In this document: positions 16,356-26,651 of the stretch, in pieces | Numbering within the stretch: the first letter of the stretch is position 1 | Layout of the letters: each line of letters starts with the position of its first letter | NCBI GenBank assembly: GCA_050949255.1 | Contig: JBMNFJ010000007.1 | Coordinates: forward strand, 5,443 to 69,442 | Direction of reading: 5' to 3' | DNA: 64,000 nt | From: UBA3941 sp002385665 | GTDB lineage: Bacteria > Bacillota > Clostridia > Caldicoprobacterales > UBA3941 | Notes under the pieces: model-generated | What the model was told of the DNA's origin: nothing | Databases searched by the model: none | What the model saw: the letters and a program-made list of their open reading frames with translations, nothing else | Made by a program: the position numbers and the translations under genes

Positions 16356-16522
16356 CTACTTCCGACATCGATTTGGAGAAAACTAAGGCTTATTCCATTT
16401 GAAAAGCCTATCGCTTCCAATCCGGCGTCCTGCCGGAATAAACCATCCTCCCATAGAAGACGTACAGCATTCAATAGCCTTTACCCATATCTAACCAGTA
16501 TAAAAATCCCCAAGTGCTATAG

Positions 16523-17983
16523 TCAGTCCTTGATATGGGAAAGACTGCTCCTGAAAGGTCTGCCCGCTATCAAGCGCGTACCGTCGGAATAACCTTCCTC
16601 CCTGTCTTTGAGTTCATTGACAAGAATCCTCCTTAGATACTCTATCCTATCCCTGTATTCAGCATCATCTATTGCATCATGCAGCTCCTGGGGATCCTTC
16701 TCCAAGTCGAAGTATTGCTCCTGGCCTGTCTGGGAATACCATATATACTTGTCCCTTTCGGTTACTATATAGTGGTTTGAAGCAGTACCGAAAGTATGCT
16801 CTCCATGGAGGTACTCCCTCCACTCCGCTTCCTGTCCCATTGCCAGGGGTAACACGCTCTTCCCATCTATGGTATCGGGTATTTCTATACCGGCGGCATC
16901 AAGCAGGGTAGGCATAATATCCCTTAGTTCGACTATGCTGTTCACGGTTGTACCGGTTTTTAATCCCGGCAAATTATTGCCCGGGTCATATATGATAAAG
17001 GGAATTGAAGCACTGCCCTCGTAGGGTAGGGATTTCCTGAACCAGTCATGGTCCCCCATCATATCCCCGTGATCGGAAGTAAACAGGATAACGGTGTTGT
17101 TTAGTACATTCTCATCGTGCAGGGCTTGCAGGAATCGGCCTATCTGGTGATCTAAATGGGTGATGCTCCCATAATAGCCTGCCCTTGCCCTCCTCAGGGC
17201 CTTTTGGCTTAACCTTCCGCCAAATCCGTTATAGATCAGGGGATCCTGCAGGTCATTATCCTGAACTACCCAGTCCCCTATAGGAGGATCCGGCATCTCC
17301 GCGTCTATATACATATCATAGTAGTATTGCGGTGGATCCAGGGGAGAATGGGGCCTTACGAAGGACATCATAAGGAAGAAGGGTTTGGTGGGATCCCGCC
17401 TCCTTAAGAAGTCTATGGACTCGCTAACTACCCAGTTGGTGGGATGCAGGTGCTCGGGGTAGACCCAGGGCCTGGCAACCCATGAGTTACAGTCTAAGCC
17501 CGTATCGATGATATCGGCAACATCATGCCCCAGTTTCTCCCTGAGCCAGGGCAGATAGTCATCGGTGTTGAACCAGTTTTCCGAAGCCTTGGCATCTTTA
17601 TTTCTATAGGCATGAAGGTAGCCATCGTGAAGCAGCACATTGTGGAATCCGCAGAGGAACCTTTGGGGATGTACATGCATCTTCCCAACGGCCTGGGTAT
17701 GATAGCCCGCCTTGGCAAATTCTCCTGCTACATAATGGTCATAATTCCACCTAACCCTGTCTTCGTACCCGACCCTGCCATGATTTTTCTGGGCCAAGCC
17801 CGTCATAATAGCAGCCCTGGAAGCGATACAGGTTGGTACAGCCGAATAGGCATTGGTAAACATGACCCCCCTGTGGGCCATGGTATCCAAATGGGGAGTC
17901 TCCACTACCGGGTGTCCCAAAACACCCAGGCAGTCTCCCCTCATCTGATCTACGGTGATAAGCAATACATTTGGTCTGTCCAT
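16523..17983 (-). CDS. Type I sulfatase, cytoplasmic
   Basis: A 486-residue alkaline-phosphatase-superfamily sulfatase. The metal site starts with LITVDQMRGD, and the formylglycine motif C-x-A-x-R is Cys52-Ile-Ala-Ser-Arg. FTSDHGDMMGDH gives the second metal cluster. It hydrolyzes sulfate esters, probably on a sugar. No signal peptide, so it acts on imported sulfated oligosaccharides. The Cys type needs conversion to formylglycine by an anaerobic sulfatase-maturating radical-SAM enzyme, which is not encoded in this window. ATG follows GGGGAGG. It is first to be met in the long minus-strand carbohydrate island and lies downstream of the beta-helix gene. Confidence 0.93.
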   Translation of the reverse strand: MDRPNVLLITVDQMRGDCLGVLGHPVVETPHLDTMAHRGVMFTNAYSAVPTCIASRAAIMTGLAQKNHGRVGYEDRVRWNYDHYVAGEFAKAGYHTQAVGKMHVHPQRFLCGFHNVLLHDGYLHAYRNKDAKASENWFNTDDYLPWLREKLGHDVADIIDTGLDCNSWVARPWVYPEHLHPTNWVVSESIDFLRRRDPTKPFFLMMSFVRPHSPLDPPQYYYDMYIDAEMPDPPIGDWVVQDNDLQDPLIYNGFGGRLSQKALRRARAGYYGSITHLDHQIGRFLQALHDENVLNNTVILFTSDHGDMMGDHDWFRKSLPYEGSASIPFIIYDPGNNLPGLKTGTTVNSIVELRDIMPTLLDAAGIEIPDTIDGKSVLPLAMGQEAEWREYLHGEHTFGTASNHYIVTERDKYIWYSQTGQEQYFDLEKDPQELHDAIDDAEYRDRIEYLRRILVNELKDREEGYSDGTRLIAGRPFRSSLSHIKD

Positions 17984-18056
17984 TTCTTCTTCCTCCCCTT
18001 TCTTTTTTATGGGATGCTAGTAGCCTGGGGGACCTTAAGGCCAAGCACCTAAACTT

Positions 18057-19370
18057 CTACTCGAAGTTTATATTCTTGGACAGCTCTACCACCATTCTAC
18101 ACTGGTTGGCGCTTTTGATCTCTTCCCCATGCACTACCATATCCTTAATGGTTATATCCCTGATCATATGGTCTGCATCGTATCCTCGAATAATTGAAAC
18201 CGGGAAAGGCCCGTCTACAACCTGGATATTGTTAAAAACAATGTCGCTGACCTGACCCCTCTCCTCATCGCGGCTGTACTGAGAGAATTGAACTTTAATA
18301 TCGATGAGTTTTTCCCTGGAGTCCTCCACCCTGATATTGTCATACCTGACATTTCTTATATGGGCCCTGTCTCCATTGTGGATGGTAAAGGTACCACCTG
18401 ACTGATAGCCCTCGAATTCACTGCGTATGACATCACAGTTTTCAAATACTATATTGCTAATCTCATCGCATCGGGTTTCATAACCTATTTCCAGGGCATT
18501 CCCAAATTCAGCGTTCCAGAAGACGCTGTCCGATATTCTTACGTTCTTTACATTTTTGTGTCCGGCTTCATGCTGATAGTCAACCGCCTTAATGGCCACG
18601 CAGTCATCGTTGGATCTTACAAAGCAATTGCTGATACTGACATCCTCGCTGCCCACCACATCAATGCCGTCACCGGTCATAACGAAGGTTATTACATTAA
18701 GATCTTTGATAACGACATCCTCACAGGCAATGGGTACAACATGCCAGTTGGGTCCATCCACTATTGTTATGCCTTCGATGGTTACGTTTTTACATTCCAC
18801 CAGCTTTATCATCTGCTTCTGCTGGACATCACCCTGCCTATGCCACTTACTGCCGTTTAGTATCCCACGACCCTTTATGATAAGATTATTGGCCCTATAG
18901 GCGCAGAATGAGCCGTATACTACCGCGCCCTCGTCTATGTACACGGTATCCCCTTCATGCAGCTCCATTTCACCGATATCGTACACCTTTCCGGATTCAA
19001 AATAATGGACCTTATCATCGCCCTTTTTAGGCCTTGCCTCTTCCATTGGGTTGATCAGTATAAACAGAGGATTTAATATATCATCATCGAACTCTACGCT
19101 CAGCTTCCGGGGGCCCTCTACGGTAAAGGACACCCTATTGCCCTCTATCCTGGGTATTATGCCGGAAATCAAGGGCCTTACCTTTACGGTTTTAAAAGGC
19201 TTGTTGGATGTGATTTCCACCTCCATGGTTCCCTGTCCCGAAAGGATGGCATAATTGGCTACATCGCAGGTATAAACAAATACTTCCTTCCCGTCGACGG
19301 TTAAACTATAATCTTCCGCCGGAGGGATTTGTGGATCTGGATTTTTCACGGATATCCGAGTTTCTGTCAT
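18057..19370 (-). CDS. Right-handed beta-helix glycoside hydrolase, GH28-like
   Basis: A 437-residue protein: an N-terminal beta-sandwich (about 1-125), then a parallel beta-helix with many N-I/V-x-I repeats. The catalytic region has TGDGIDVVGS and SNDDCVAIK, matching the Asp pattern of polygalacturonase-clan (GH28/GH49) enzymes. Typical substrates are galacturonans or dextran-like chains. No signal peptide, so it probably trims imported oligosaccharides. ATG follows AAGGAG. It is in line with the kinase, GH4 and alcohol dehydrogenase genes upstream and the sulfatase downstream, a likely operon. GH28 is favoured, but GH49-like is not excluded. Confidence 0.82.
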   Translation of the reverse strand: MTETRISVKNPDPQIPPAEDYSLTVDGKEVFVYTCDVANYAILSGQGTMEVEITSNKPFKTVKVRPLISGIIPRIEGNRVSFTVEGPRKLSVEFDDDILNPLFILINPMEEARPKKGDDKVHYFESGKVYDIGEMELHEGDTVYIDEGAVVYGSFCAYRANNLIIKGRGILNGSKWHRQGDVQQKQMIKLVECKNVTIEGITIVDGPNWHVVPIACEDVVIKDLNVITFVMTGDGIDVVGSEDVSISNCFVRSNDDCVAIKAVDYQHEAGHKNVKNVRISDSVFWNAEFGNALEIGYETRCDEISNIVFENCDVIRSEFEGYQSGGTFTIHNGDRAHIRNVRYDNIRVEDSREKLIDIKVQFSQYSRDEERGQVSDIVFNNIQVVDGPFPVSIIRGYDADHMIRDITIKDMVVHGEEIKSANQCRMVVELSKNINFE

Positions 19371-19480
19371 TTTTTTACTCCTTCTCTTTTCTGTAATGAA
19401 ACATCTTTTTGTTTTGAACTTGTTTTGTTTAATAGCCTCTTTTGTTTAAATATCTTTTTTGTATCAGATTATATAAGGTC

Positions 19481-20470
19481 CTACGCCAGGCAGGTCTCAA
19501 CCATACTCTCCCCTTGCAGGTTAAACATATGGTCCCGGTAGAAGGCCACCCTTTGATCAATTTCCCTGTAGTCGATGGTTCCATCCTTTAGGAATTGTTC
19601 TACGGTGGGCAGGTCTGGTATTCCTGCCCTGCCCCCTACCCTGGTACACTTTATGGCCGATACGGCACTGGAAAATCTGGCTATATCCTCTACATCCCAG
19701 CCCTGTATCAGGCCGTAGATAAAGGCTCCGTGGAATACATCCCCGGCTCCCGTAGTATCCATGACCTTCACCTTAAAGGCAGGCATTTCGAAATATTTAT
19801 CGCCATAGACACCCAGGCATCCATGTTCCCCAAAGGTGAAGATGACTATGTCGGGGCCTTCCTTCTGTATAAGCCTGCAGTTTTCTTCATGGTTGTCGTC
19901 CTGGAAAACGGCTCTGTAATAGAATTCAGAAGCTATAAAGACGTCGATCAATCCATAGTTTTTCTCTATCTCTTCCTGGTAGTAGTCGGCATCGAATACC
20001 ACCGTGTTGCCCTTCTCCCTGGACCACAGGGCTGCCTGCCTGGTCACAGGGGTCATATGGGACAGGTGCAGATAGTCCCCCTGGGTTATATATTCCCTGT
20101 CCAGGTCTTCCAGGGTCAACTTCCTTAAATTTGGCTGCCGTCCAATAAAGCTTCTACCCTGGGTTTCCTCTTCCGAAAGGCAGATGCAAAAGGATGTCTG
20201 TCCGTTTGGGTCTACATACAGTCTGGAGACGTCAACATCATGCCGTTTAAAATCATCTATGAGAAATCTACCAAAGGCGTCGTTGCCTACGACCCCCACC
20301 ATTCCCGTCTTTACACCCAGTCTACCCAGGGCCACCAGAGCAGATGGGACCTTTCCACCCCCCTGCCAGCTATATTCCTCAAGCCTGCAGGATTCATTGG
20401 TTTTCGGAATTTTCCTGGTATGGATGAGAAAATCCATAACCGGGTTTCCAATTCCTACGACTTTAATCAT
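19481..20470 (-). CDS. PfkB-family carbohydrate kinase
   Basis: A 329-residue ribokinase-fold enzyme. It has the N-terminal GGGKVPSALVALGRLG sugar-binding glycine motif and the C-terminal DTTGAGDVFHGAF signature with the catalytic Asp. It phosphorylates a sugar or sugar acid with ATP; a 2-keto-3-deoxy acid, fructose or tagatose type substrate would fit the neighbours but cannot be decided. ATG follows AAAGGAG. Co-directional with GH4 (39 bp apart) and the beta-helix hydrolase. Confidence 0.9.
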   Translation of the reverse strand: MIKVVGIGNPVMDFLIHTRKIPKTNESCRLEEYSWQGGGKVPSALVALGRLGVKTGMVGVVGNDAFGRFLIDDFKRHDVDVSRLYVDPNGQTSFCICLSEEETQGRSFIGRQPNLRKLTLEDLDREYITQGDYLHLSHMTPVTRQAALWSREKGNTVVFDADYYQEEIEKNYGLIDVFIASEFYYRAVFQDDNHEENCRLIQKEGPDIVIFTFGEHGCLGVYGDKYFEMPAFKVKVMDTTGAGDVFHGAFIYGLIQGWDVEDIARFSSAVSAIKCTRVGGRAGIPDLPTVEQFLKDGTIDYREIDQRVAFYRDHMFNLQGESMVETCLA

Positions 20471-20509
20471 TTAGTTCTACTCCTTTATGGTGTATTAATT
20501 TAATGAATT

Positions 20510-21853
20510 TTATTTCAGATGTTTGAACTGTGGCAGCCATTTTGCCTGTGCCGCAAACATCCTATCCACCATCTCCTTAACCTCCCTCATGGAGCAGACG
20601 GCAGAGGTTAGGGGATCATACAGGCAGGCATGATAGATCTTTTCCGGATCCCCTTCAAAGGCCCCTTCCACGGCCAGTTCTTCGCAGGAAGCGTTTATCT
20701 GGTTTAATATGGCCAGCTGCGGGGGTAGGGGTCCAACATGCAGCGGTCTTAACCTGCCCTTTGATGCTAGGACGGGCACCTCTACACAGCAGCCTTCGGG
20801 CAAATTATCAATAAGCCCAAAATTGCGTACATTACCATTGAACTCAAACATCTCATTGTCACCGAATACGGCGTTAAATATATAGGCGGCATACTCAGTT
20901 CCCCGGTTAAGATCGATTTCGCCTTCGATCCATTTGTTGAACTCGGTGATTCGCCTGTTCTCGTAGGCCTTTGCATCGGTCATCGATTTTTCCCGCCTTT
21001 CCATTATATCCAGGCCGGGATTCCATCCTGTTCCATGGGTACAATACTTCTCGATAAGGTCGGGCCGCTTGCGGAACCAGGGATTGTATTCCGAATTATG
21101 TCCGCTGGACTCGGTTACATAGTAGCCAAGATGCAGAAACATTTCGTTGCGCACCTGTTCCTCATTGTATATTTCTTCCCTCTCCGTAATTGCCTTGCGG
21201 ATGAGGGGATAGGCGTCCTTTCCATTCCATTTGAATTCCAGGTAATGGGCCTGGTGGTTTATGCCGGCGCATGTGTATGTTATCTCGTCCATGGGGGCAC
21301 CAATCCAGCGGGCAAGCATTTCAGCCGTTCCCTGTACGCTATGGCATAGGCCGTTTATGGTTACTTCGGATACGCTTTGCATGGCCCGGCAGAGCATGGC
21401 CATGGGGTTGGTATAATTTAGCACAATGGCATCGGGACAGTATCTTTCAATGTCCTTTAATATGTCAAGCATGACCGGAAGGGTTCTTAAGAACCGGAAT
21501 ATTCCGGAAGGACCTCTCGTGTCCCCTACATTCATTGATATTCCGTACTCTTTGGGGATAGCCACATCTGCAACAGCCGCTTCAAATCCCCCCACCTGGA
21601 TGGTAATGAGCACCCCGTCTGCATCCTTGAGTGCCTCGACACGATCCGTGGTTGCAGTCACCGTTGCGGGATAATTGCCAGCGGCTACTATCCTCTCAGC
21701 AGCACGCCTGGACAGTTCAAGATTGTCCGGGTTTATATCCATCAGGGCTATTTCACAATCCTCAAATGCCGGAAAGGTAAGAATATCCCGTACCAGGTTC
21801 CTGGTAAACACTACGCTTCCTGATCCAATAAAGGCAAACTTCTTTCTACTCAT
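20510..21853 (-). CDS. GH4-family alpha-glycosidase (alpha-galactosidase or galacturonidase type)
   Basis: A 447-residue NAD- and metal-dependent GH4 enzyme. The N-terminus FIGSGSVVFTRNL binds NAD, NYTNPMAMLC is conserved, and CHSVQGT carries the metal-binding Cys and His of the CHS-type subfamily, typical of alpha-galactosidases and related uronidases. GINHQAHYLEF supplies the next ligands. The mechanism is oxidation at C3 and elimination, with Mn2+. Cytoplasmic. ATG follows AAAGGAG. A sequence comparison within GH4 would separate galactosidase from galacturonidase; the GH28-like neighbour favours the latter. Confidence 0.88.
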   Translation of the reverse strand: MSRKKFAFIGSGSVVFTRNLVRDILTFPAFEDCEIALMDINPDNLELSRRAAERIVAAGNYPATVTATTDRVEALKDADGVLITIQVGGFEAAVADVAIPKEYGISMNVGDTRGPSGIFRFLRTLPVMLDILKDIERYCPDAIVLNYTNPMAMLCRAMQSVSEVTINGLCHSVQGTAEMLARWIGAPMDEITYTCAGINHQAHYLEFKWNGKDAYPLIRKAITEREEIYNEEQVRNEMFLHLGYYVTESSGHNSEYNPWFRKRPDLIEKYCTHGTGWNPGLDIMERREKSMTDAKAYENRRITEFNKWIEGEIDLNRGTEYAAYIFNAVFGDNEMFEFNGNVRNFGLIDNLPEGCCVEVPVLASKGRLRPLHVGPLPPQLAILNQINASCEELAVEGAFEGDPEKIYHACLYDPLTSAVCSMREVKEMVDRMFAAQAKWLPQFKHLK

Positions 21854-21922
21854 AACAATCTCCTTTTTGCTTTCCGGATCGGAATCGAACCAAATCCGGA
21901 AGTATTTTATTGAAGTCCTATA

Positions 21923-22981
21923 TCAGAACTTTAGCATCACTTTTCCTTTTATTTTTCCGGGTATCCTATAGTCCTCAAAGGCCATCATTGCCTCTTCCAG
22001 GGGAATAACTCGATCCAAAATACTGCTAACATCGATTTGTCCTGTTCGTATGAAATGGGCTGCTGAACGCCATGGCTTCCCGGGAAAAATGTCCGAGTAG
22101 GACATCCAGACCCCATGCATGCTCAGCTGTTTCCGTGAAAACCCCTGATAGAAGAGTTCAGGTGGAATAGTAACGTCCTCATTCATGGTACCTATCAGGG
22201 AAATACGTCCATTGACCTTGGCTATTTTAATACAGTTGTTGATGGTGACCTCCTTACCCACGGCTTCCACCACATTTTCCACCCCTAATCCGCCAGTATC
22301 CGCCAGGAAGGCATCCAGGAAGGATGGGTCGGAGGTATTATAGCAGCGATATGCTCCTGACTTTTCCGCCAGAGCCAGGCGTTCATCGTCGCTGTCAAAG
22401 GCATAGATATGTCTGGCCCCCATGATTTTAGCTGCCTGCAAAACCAGGTTCCCTATGGTGCCCACACCCATTATGGCAATATCCGTGCAAGGTTTAAAGT
22501 CCATTAGAAACAGGCCGTGCATGGCCACCGAGGCCGGCTCCACAAAGGCGGCTGCCATGGGATCGATACCTTCCGGTAGCTTCATTACGTTGGTGGCAGG
22601 AAAGACATTGTATTCGGCAAACCCACCGGTTGTAGCCAGGCTGCTCCCGATAAAGCGCGCACTGAGGCATTGGCCATAATTGCCGTCCAGGCAATTTGGG
22701 CACTTGTGACAGACTAAAAGCGGTATGGCTGCCACAAGGTCTCCTTCCTTAACATGGGTTACATTGGACCCCACCTCGACCACCGTAGCAGAAAACTCAT
22801 GGCCCAAGGTCACAGGGAAAAATCTGACCTTTCCCTCCAACACCCTGGGTATATCCGAACCGCATACGCCGCAGTATTCGGTTCTGATCAACACCTCATC
22901 CGGTCCGCACTTTGGCATGGGCAGGTCCACAACCCGAAGGTCCATCTCTCCAAACAATTGTAGTACCCTAATCGTCCTCAC
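21923..22981 (-). CDS. Zinc-dependent medium-chain alcohol/polyol dehydrogenase
   Basis: A 352-residue MDR-family dehydrogenase similar to galactitol-1-phosphate or sorbitol dehydrogenases. The catalytic-zinc region is CGVCGSDIPR and GHEFSATVVE; the structural zinc cysteines are in CHKCPNCLDGNYGQC. The NAD fold follows with MGVGTIGNLVLQAAKIMGA. It oxidizes a sugar alcohol or reduces a keto sugar. The start is GTG 22981, with GAGGGG almost touching it, so the true start is uncertain by a few codons. It lies between GH4 and the PHP-domain gene on the same strand. Confidence 0.86.
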   Translation of the reverse strand: MRTIRVLQLFGEMDLRVVDLPMPKCGPDEVLIRTEYCGVCGSDIPRVLEGKVRFFPVTLGHEFSATVVEVGSNVTHVKEGDLVAAIPLLVCHKCPNCLDGNYGQCLSARFIGSSLATTGGFAEYNVFPATNVMKLPEGIDPMAAAFVEPASVAMHGLFLMDFKPCTDIAIMGVGTIGNLVLQAAKIMGARHIYAFDSDDERLALAEKSGAYRCYNTSDPSFLDAFLADTGGLGVENVVEAVGKEVTINNCIKIAKVNGRISLIGTMNEDVTIPPELFYQGFSRKQLSMHGVWMSYSDIFPGKPWRSAAHFIRTGQIDVSSILDRVIPLEEAMMAFEDYRIPGKIKGKVMLKF

Positions 22982-23032
22982 CCCTCATATGATATTTTTA
23001 TATATGTGGACTGGACTGCTTTCTTCCAGTCC

Positions 23033-24721
23033 TTAGAAATCCACTGACAGTTCCACCTTATCCAGGATCTCCCTGATCCGCCTCAGTTGAAAATATTCTG
23101 CGGGGATATCCCCCGGCAGATACTTCTTGTCGGAGTTAAACCAACCAAAATACAGGTTTTTGAAGATATCCTGCAGCTCCTTCAGCTCAAACAGCCGTAT
23201 GGTCTTGGCCTGGTCCCCTACCCTGATGTTCAACCTGGCTGATACTTTCATCTTCAGGTGGATTTCACCCTTAAAGGGGGATTCCGGCCCATCGTCGATG
23301 CTGTACACACCTTCAGCGGGGCTGTTATTCTTTAAGACTGACACTCTTACATCGGATAGATAGCCCCTGTTTACAAATGGGCTGTTTCTTATATAAACTG
23401 GGTTGGTAAATGATACGTTTCCTGCATAGTCGTAGCATTTGGCTATGATAAAGCTGTCCTTTCCAAAGCTTAAATACTCCTCTGCTTTGAAATGGTTCGC
23501 GTGGATATTGTATTCCTTATGTACCTCTCCGTTAACGATAAGCTGGACCCTGCTCAAGGCAGCCTCATAACAGGCGAAGGCTTCCATATCAATATGAAAC
23601 TTCTGGTCTTCGGTATATTTTAGGACGGCTCCGGGCAACTCGCCGTCTACCTTAAGGGTAACCAGGGGTCCGGTAGAGACTATATTGCGGCCCTTTTTAA
23701 TTGCATCGCAATAGGCATCCAGATCTCCGAACTTTCCGTCGGAGTAGGTGTATGTCTTAAACCAGATAAATTTACTGGGTACTGCATCTAATAGTGTGTC
23801 GGTTTCTGCGACACCGGGCAGGAAGTACCCGTTATTAAGGGCATCATACCAGAGCTCCTGGTAGTAGGTGTGGTCGCTTCTGTAGCCCATGACCACCATG
23901 GCATCGATTGATTCTGCCAGGATCTCAAAGCCCAGGGTAGTGGCGATGTTGGTTACAAACTCACCGTTGTCATGCCACCACCAGCTTGTGGGATGGGCAA
24001 ATACGGCGACGGAATGCTCCTCCCTTTCCCTGGCTATGGCCTCGTATATGTAGGGCAGCTTATATGGTGGCTCATCCCCCACTTTGGTTAACAGCCATGG
24101 GTCGAACTCACGGTCGTAATAAGTATTAAAGGGAGTATCCTGTGTGTAATTCATCAAAAAGATATGCCCATACCGGCACTTTACATTCTCGTTGCCGATA
24201 TCGATTACAAACTTATCATCGCTGAGCCGGTTTAAGAGGGATGCAAAACGCTCCCTGTAGCTGTCGGTATTGGGAAAGCTGTTGTTTATACATTCCAGAT
24301 GGGTTTCGTTATCGTAAGGTGAACCGGCGAAGAAGTAGTGAAAACCTTCCCCCTTCATGACAAGAGCCGCCTTTGAAAGGTTTCCGGAATCCAATCCCCT
24401 GTCCCTGGAAACATGGGAATGCCCGTCAAAGGCATATAGGCCCATGGCTTCCACATCCACCAGGGGACTCAGTACGGCGTCTATGGATATGTCCTCCCCC
24501 TCCATACAGATGCGCTGCCTGTAGGGCTTATAGAGCTTGCCCTTATACACATTTATATCATAGATCCCGTCTTCCAGGCTGCACTCATACTCTCCTTCGC
24601 AATAAACCGTCCTAAGGAGTCCCTCGGTGTATTGCTCCTCGTCGAAGGTCAACCTCTGTATGGTAATCCTGCAGGGTAACCCCTTTCCGTTCCGGTCCAA
24701 GGCCCTGATTTTAAGCTTCAT
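23033..24721 (-). CDS. CehA/McbA-like PHP-domain metallohydrolase
   Basis: A 562-residue protein. An N-terminal beta domain (about 1-90) precedes a PHP-type metal-dependent domain with FDGHSHVSRD, GNENVKCRYGHIFLMN, FAHPTSWWWH and GVAETDTLLD, as in the CehA/McbA family. A C-terminal beta region (from about 385) is probably for substrate binding. Family members hydrolyze esters or phosphoesters; the role here is unknown, but the island suggests a sugar derivative. ATG follows GAGGAGG. It is 13 bp downstream of the GH127-like gene, so they are almost certainly co-transcribed. Confidence 0.8.
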   Translation of the reverse strand: MKLKIRALDRNGKGLPCRITIQRLTFDEEQYTEGLLRTVYCEGEYECSLEDGIYDINVYKGKLYKPYRQRICMEGEDISIDAVLSPLVDVEAMGLYAFDGHSHVSRDRGLDSGNLSKAALVMKGEGFHYFFAGSPYDNETHLECINNSFPNTDSYRERFASLLNRLSDDKFVIDIGNENVKCRYGHIFLMNYTQDTPFNTYYDREFDPWLLTKVGDEPPYKLPYIYEAIAREREEHSVAVFAHPTSWWWHDNGEFVTNIATTLGFEILAESIDAMVVMGYRSDHTYYQELWYDALNNGYFLPGVAETDTLLDAVPSKFIWFKTYTYSDGKFGDLDAYCDAIKKGRNIVSTGPLVTLKVDGELPGAVLKYTEDQKFHIDMEAFACYEAALSRVQLIVNGEVHKEYNIHANHFKAEEYLSFGKDSFIIAKCYDYAGNVSFTNPVYIRNSPFVNRGYLSDVRVSVLKNNSPAEGVYSIDDGPESPFKGEIHLKMKVSARLNIRVGDQAKTIRLFELKELQDIFKNLYFGWFNSDKKYLPGDIPAEYFQLRRIREILDKVELSVDF

Positions 24722-24734
24722 ATGTACATCCTCC

Positions 24735-26609
24735 TCAATCGTCCAATATAGGCATTTCAGTCATTCGCAGATTGGTGCATCCATAGGGGATCAGCCTGAG
24801 CTGTTCCACCTGGGGGGAGATCCATTCCATTCCGGGATAAGGCTTTGCTGCCCCTCTCTCCATCTCCCAATCCACCTTTTTGCCCCTGACCCTGATCTCT
24901 ATGGGAGCCCCCTGGGGCGAAAAGGGACAGTCCCCAAACTCCAACTCCCTGACAGTAAGGGAATCTTCAATATTATCCCTATCAATACACAAGCCGTAAT
25001 TCCAGGGACTCTTAGGCAGTACCTCATAATCGCAATGGGGAAATTCCCTGCCCTCCACATCCTTATTAATCTGGACCCAGTCCTCTTCTATGGGCAGGGC
25101 ATAGACCAGGGGCCCACGGGTTATTGCAAAGAGATTGTTGGACCTGGGTACAACCGATATATCCATGGGTAGCTTTAATGTGAACCTGGTCTCTCCCTCC
25201 CAGATCCGGGTTAAGGGATAAAACCCTGACTTCTCTATTTTGGTCTCATTTCCATCTATCCTTACAGATGGGCTTTCCGCCCATTCAGGTACCCTCAGCC
25301 ATAGGGTGAATTCCTTTGGTTGGGATGTTTTAACCACAAAATCAACAGTATCCCTGAAGGGGTATTCCGTTTGCATCCTGATGGATACCTGGGTATCATC
25401 TATGGCGGTATCCAGAGATGAGGGAGCGTAGACTACAGCGGCAAAGCCATCATCACTCCTCATAAAAGTGGACAGGGCAAACTTTGGCCATGGCTGGCTT
25501 AGGTTGGCGGTACAGCATCCATAGTTAGGCTCCAGGCCAAAGAGGTTTGATTCTCCGCTGTTGGTATTGAATATGGGATCTTTCTGCCTGCTGCATTCCA
25601 CCTGGTTTACCTGCTGATCGTACTGGTGGGTCCACATATCGGGGCTGTAGGTAGCGGGCAGGGCATTGTAGGCGATCCGCTCCAGCCTGTCTCCCCATTT
25701 GGCCTCACCGGTTATGGAAATGAGATGCTCCAGGGAATACATGTACTCCGCAACGGCACAGAGTTCGGTACCCTGGACCGGACTGAGCCCGGCAAGGCAT
25801 TCGTCCCCGGTAAATACCCCGGTAACCATGCCGTGGTATCTGTCCAGCATATCCACCATCTCATTTACGTATTCCAAATCCTCTTTAGAGCCCGTCATCC
25901 TCCAAAGCAGGGGACCGGATTTCAGCATCATGGCGTTGTTGACCACATGACTCATATAGCTCCAGCGGCCCTTGCCGTCGGATTCCCTATAGGGCCAGTT
26001 CTTAAAGAATGCCTGCCAATCAAAGCCCTGGCACCTTAGCTTTGTGGCCAGATCAAGGAGCCAACCCTCCTCCGTCCTCTCGTACAGCCACCAGATAGAG
26101 ATAAGACCTTCGAACCATCTTGAATGTCCCCAATTAAAGAGGGGAGCCGTATCAATGTGCCTGTCCAGGGCCTTAAGGGCTTTTCTAACAACATCTTCTA
26201 TCCTCTTGTCCTCCGTGGCCTCGTAATAGACCACCAGAACCTTCAGGACAAGGAGCTTGGCCCAGACATCGTATCTGCTTCTATCTCCGGTATCGTCGGG
26301 ACAGATCCAGCCGTCCTCTGCCTGCCCATCGATTATGCAGTTGATATAATAGGTGGCCCGCTCCATCATATCCTCATCATCCAGAAGCCATGCAAGGGGT
26401 ATAAAACCATCGAGCCAATAGGGAACCCGTTCCCAGCCCTCAGCCTGACCCCCTATCCATTTACTGTCCTTTATATCAGGCCAGAATTTGTCCAGGTTAC
26501 CCGATAAGCCGGACGCCTGAATCCTCAGTTGGTTTAAGAGCCAACCCTCCGGTTTGATTTCCTTTACGGTGAATGGTTTAAAAGCCGGTTTATTGAGAAT
26601 CACCTTCAT
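24735..26609 (-). CDS. GH127/DUF1680-type glycoside hydrolase
   Basis: A 624-residue (alpha/alpha)6-barrel protein of the beta-L-arabinofuranosidase superfamily. The conserved catalytic centre is visible as GTELCAVAEYMYSLE with the Glu, and NYGCCTANLSQ with the paired cysteines that bind zinc in GH127. A C-terminal beta region follows. It is divergent from the second copy at 30167-32095, so the two probably act on different linkages. No signal peptide. The start ATG is two bases after GGGAGG, a tight but workable spacing. Co-directional with the PHP-domain gene. Confidence 0.85.
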   Translation of the reverse strand: MKVILNKPAFKPFTVKEIKPEGWLLNQLRIQASGLSGNLDKFWPDIKDSKWIGGQAEGWERVPYWLDGFIPLAWLLDDEDMMERATYYINCIIDGQAEDGWICPDDTGDRSRYDVWAKLLVLKVLVVYYEATEDKRIEDVVRKALKALDRHIDTAPLFNWGHSRWFEGLISIWWLYERTEEGWLLDLATKLRCQGFDWQAFFKNWPYRESDGKGRWSYMSHVVNNAMMLKSGPLLWRMTGSKEDLEYVNEMVDMLDRYHGMVTGVFTGDECLAGLSPVQGTELCAVAEYMYSLEHLISITGEAKWGDRLERIAYNALPATYSPDMWTHQYDQQVNQVECSRQKDPIFNTNSGESNLFGLEPNYGCCTANLSQPWPKFALSTFMRSDDGFAAVVYAPSSLDTAIDDTQVSIRMQTEYPFRDTVDFVVKTSQPKEFTLWLRVPEWAESPSVRIDGNETKIEKSGFYPLTRIWEGETRFTLKLPMDISVVPRSNNLFAITRGPLVYALPIEEDWVQINKDVEGREFPHCDYEVLPKSPWNYGLCIDRDNIEDSLTVRELEFGDCPFSPQGAPIEIRVRGKKVDWEMERGAAKPYPGMEWISPQVEQLRLIPYGCTNLRMTEMPILDD

Positions 26610-26651
26610 ACCTCCCCTTATAAAACACGAGCGGACGGTACCTCTCTGACA